Below are positions 62,410-64,000 of a stretch of DNA of 64,000 nt, piece after piece. The stretch's first letter is position 1, and every line of letters starts with the position of its first letter. The stretch spans positions 1 through 64,000 of the forward strand of contig CANEDP010000001.1 in the NCBI GenBank assembly GCA_947426305.1, in the 5' to 3' direction. Source of the DNA: an uncultured Clostridia bacterium. GTDB taxonomy: Bacteria; Bacillota; Clostridia; TANB77; CAG-508. Made by a program: the position numbers and the translations under genes. The notes beneath the pieces are model-generated. The model was not told the origin of the DNA and did not search any database. It saw only the letters and a list, made by a program, of their open reading frames with translations.

Positions 62410-63381
62410 ATGGTTCAATAATATACATGAGCTAAAACTTAAACCACTTATTTTTATATTTGAAATTTGATTTATATTTTGCAAACTTTTACAATTATAA
62501 AAACAATTAACCACATTTGTTGCACTATTAAAATCTATACTTTCAATTTCTCTTATACCCATACTACCACTAAATGCTTGTATAAAATTTTTAATATTCG
62601 ATGAATCAAATATGGGAATTTTTACATATGGCCCTAAATTACTAAAACTATTTTCTAAACTTGTAAAATCTATAAAATTTAATCCATCAAAATTGGTTAT
62701 AGAAAAACAATAAGAAAAAGCATAACTTCCATTAATATAAACTCTATTAAAATCTATCTCTTTCAAGGAACAATCTTGATAAAATAAATAACTATTTCTA
62801 TCTATAATTTTTGAATTTATTAGTTTGACACTTTCTAATAAATGATGATGAGAAAACCAAGTCCTAGCACTTCCCGCCTGAGCCTGTACTTCTAAATTTT
62901 TAATTATAATATATAAATTTGAAAAATTTGTAGGTATAGAAGTCATATCATACTCAAAAGTTGATACTTCACTACTAAAATAAATAATATAATATCTAGT
63001 TTTATATCCTAAACTGCATTCTTTATCTTTTATTTTATCCCAAGTATGTGTTGATGTTTTGGTATATTCCATTCCATCACTTGTTTTTATTTTTGCTATT
63101 TTATTTGTTGTGTTCATAGTAAAATTCATTGTATCAAGTCCATTACTTAGCAATACTATCATCTTTGCTGGATAATCTTCTGTATCATTCTCTAATATAG
63201 TATCTATATCCCACCAATCTGGTTCTGGTTGCCAATCTGACGTTTGCGGGATATTTCTTATTGTCTCTGCTAAATTCTCGCTATTTTGCACAGTAGGTAA
63301 CGTTGCTCCTCTCTGTTCTGCTTTTGTATAAGCATTCGCTATATTGGATTTAATTCTTGTTATTTCTGCTGTTATACTCAC
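62260..63381 (-). CDS. Phage-encoded BspA/DUF285-like repeat protein, possible receptor-binding protein
   Basis: Leucine-rich DUF285-like repeats (FNSATNVVNCFYNCKSLQNINQISN); last in structural/lysis order. Confidence 0.65.
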   Translation of the reverse strand: MSITAEITRIKSNIANAYTKAEQRGATLPTVQNSENLAETIRNIPQTSDWQPEPDWWDIDTILENDTEDYPAKMIVLLSNGLDTMNFTMNTTNKIAKIKTSDGMEYTKTSTHTWDKIKDKECSLGYKTRYYIIYFSSEVSTFEYDMTSIPTNFSNLYIIIKNLEVQAQAGSARTWFSHHHLLESVKLINSKIIDRNSYLFYQDCSLKEIDFNRVYINGSYAFSYCFSITNFDGLNFIDFTSLENSFSNLGPYVKIPIFDSSNIKNFIQAFSGSMGIREIESIDFNSATNVVNCFYNCKSLQNINQISNIKISGLSFSSCILLNHDTLIRILNALHDHSTDTENVHTIIFGATNLTKLTDEEMAIGQNKGWTIS

Positions 63382-63398
63382 TTTTTATTCTCCTTTCC

Positions 63399-63548
63399 TT
63401 AACTTATCGTCCAGCCTTTGTTTTGCCCAATTGCCATTTCTTCGTCTGTTAACTTTGTCAGATTTGTTGCTCCAAATATAATTGTATGTACATTTTCTGT
63501 ATCAGTAGAATGATCATGTAGTGCATTTAAGATTCTTATTAATGTATC
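63399..63548. repeat. 150-bp perfect direct repeat, copy 2
   Basis: Identical to 62260-62409. Confidence 0.92.
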
Positions 63549-64000
63549 GTGATTTAATAATATACAACTACTAAAATCCAATCCACTTATTCTTATATTT
63601 GAAATATTATTTATTGATACTAAGTTCATTGTTTGACTAAACATACCACTACAACTCTTTAGACTTATCAAATCTAAATTTTCAATTACTTTTAATGCCA
63701 TTGCTTGATTAAACATCAGATTTGCGTCTGTTATATTTGAAGTATTTACACGAGGAAAATAAGTAATAGTACGATTAGCTCTAAAAGCGGAATTAGCTGT
63801 TGTGATTTTGCTCCAATCCAAAGAGTGAATTATTTCCTGCATGGTCTTTTCTAAGATATTACAGTTTTGAAATAAGTATATTACTCTACTTACATTTAAG
63901 TTATTAAATCCAATTATATTTTTTAACGAATACATATCTGCAAAATTCACCCAATCACCTTTTTGAGTGCAATCTATCATTTTTAAACACTCAAGACAAC
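63399..64000 (-). CDS. BspA/DUF285-like repeat protein, 5' end outside window
   Basis: Frame remains open past the listed ATG to the window edge (CLECLKMIDCTQKG); C-terminus identical to the preceding ORF. Confidence 0.65.
   Translation of the reverse strand, partial: CLECLKMIDCTQKGDWVNFADMYSLKNIIGFNNLNVSRVIYLFQNCNILEKTMQEIIHSLDWSKITTANSAFRANRTITYFPRVNTSNITDANLMFNQAMALKVIENLDLISLKSCSGMFSQTMNLVSINNISNIRISGLDFSSCILLNHDTLIRILNALHDHSTDTENVHTIIFGATNLTKLTDEEMAIGQNKGWTIS

Overview
AT-rich Firmicutes/Clostridia-like chromosomal segment lying between two tRNA-associated integrated elements. Left (1-3.3 kb): end of an integrated element with a tyrosine recombinase, abutting an initiator tRNA-fMet. Middle (3.4-58.5 kb): chromosomal genes (polC, rseP, cdsA, uppS, frr, pyrH, ylbJ, rpsU, prs, nrdG, nrdD, asnS), a cohesin/dockerin surface-protein pair, spore-coat-like genes and a ~19 kb type IV secretion-like locus (VirB4, VirB6/TrbL-like, PrgI, pilin-like, NlpC/P60+SleB hydrolase) with no visible relaxase or integrase. 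Right (58.6-64 kb): a prophage-like element starting at a truncated tRNA-Thr 3' fragment, with amidase, holin and BspA/DUF285-like repeat proteins. Main discovery candidate: every broken conserved gene I found (rseP, cdsA twice, uppS, virB4, a virB6/trbL-like gene and the T4SS hydrolase; 7 sites) breaks exactly at an in-frame CGG codon. In all seven the reading frame is restored by skipping the C and reading the overlapping GGN (Gly) codon (+1). By manual frame checking, CGG is otherwise absent from the main conserved genes (none found in polC, nrdD, prs, asnS or the 1224-aa T4SS gene). Only four in-frame CGGs were found without a frame change, three of them in one foreign-looking lipoprotein gene. 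This points to CGG acting as an unassigned or hungry codon that triggers +1 frameshifting or CGGN quadruplet decoding, rather than to random pseudogenes or sequencing errors.
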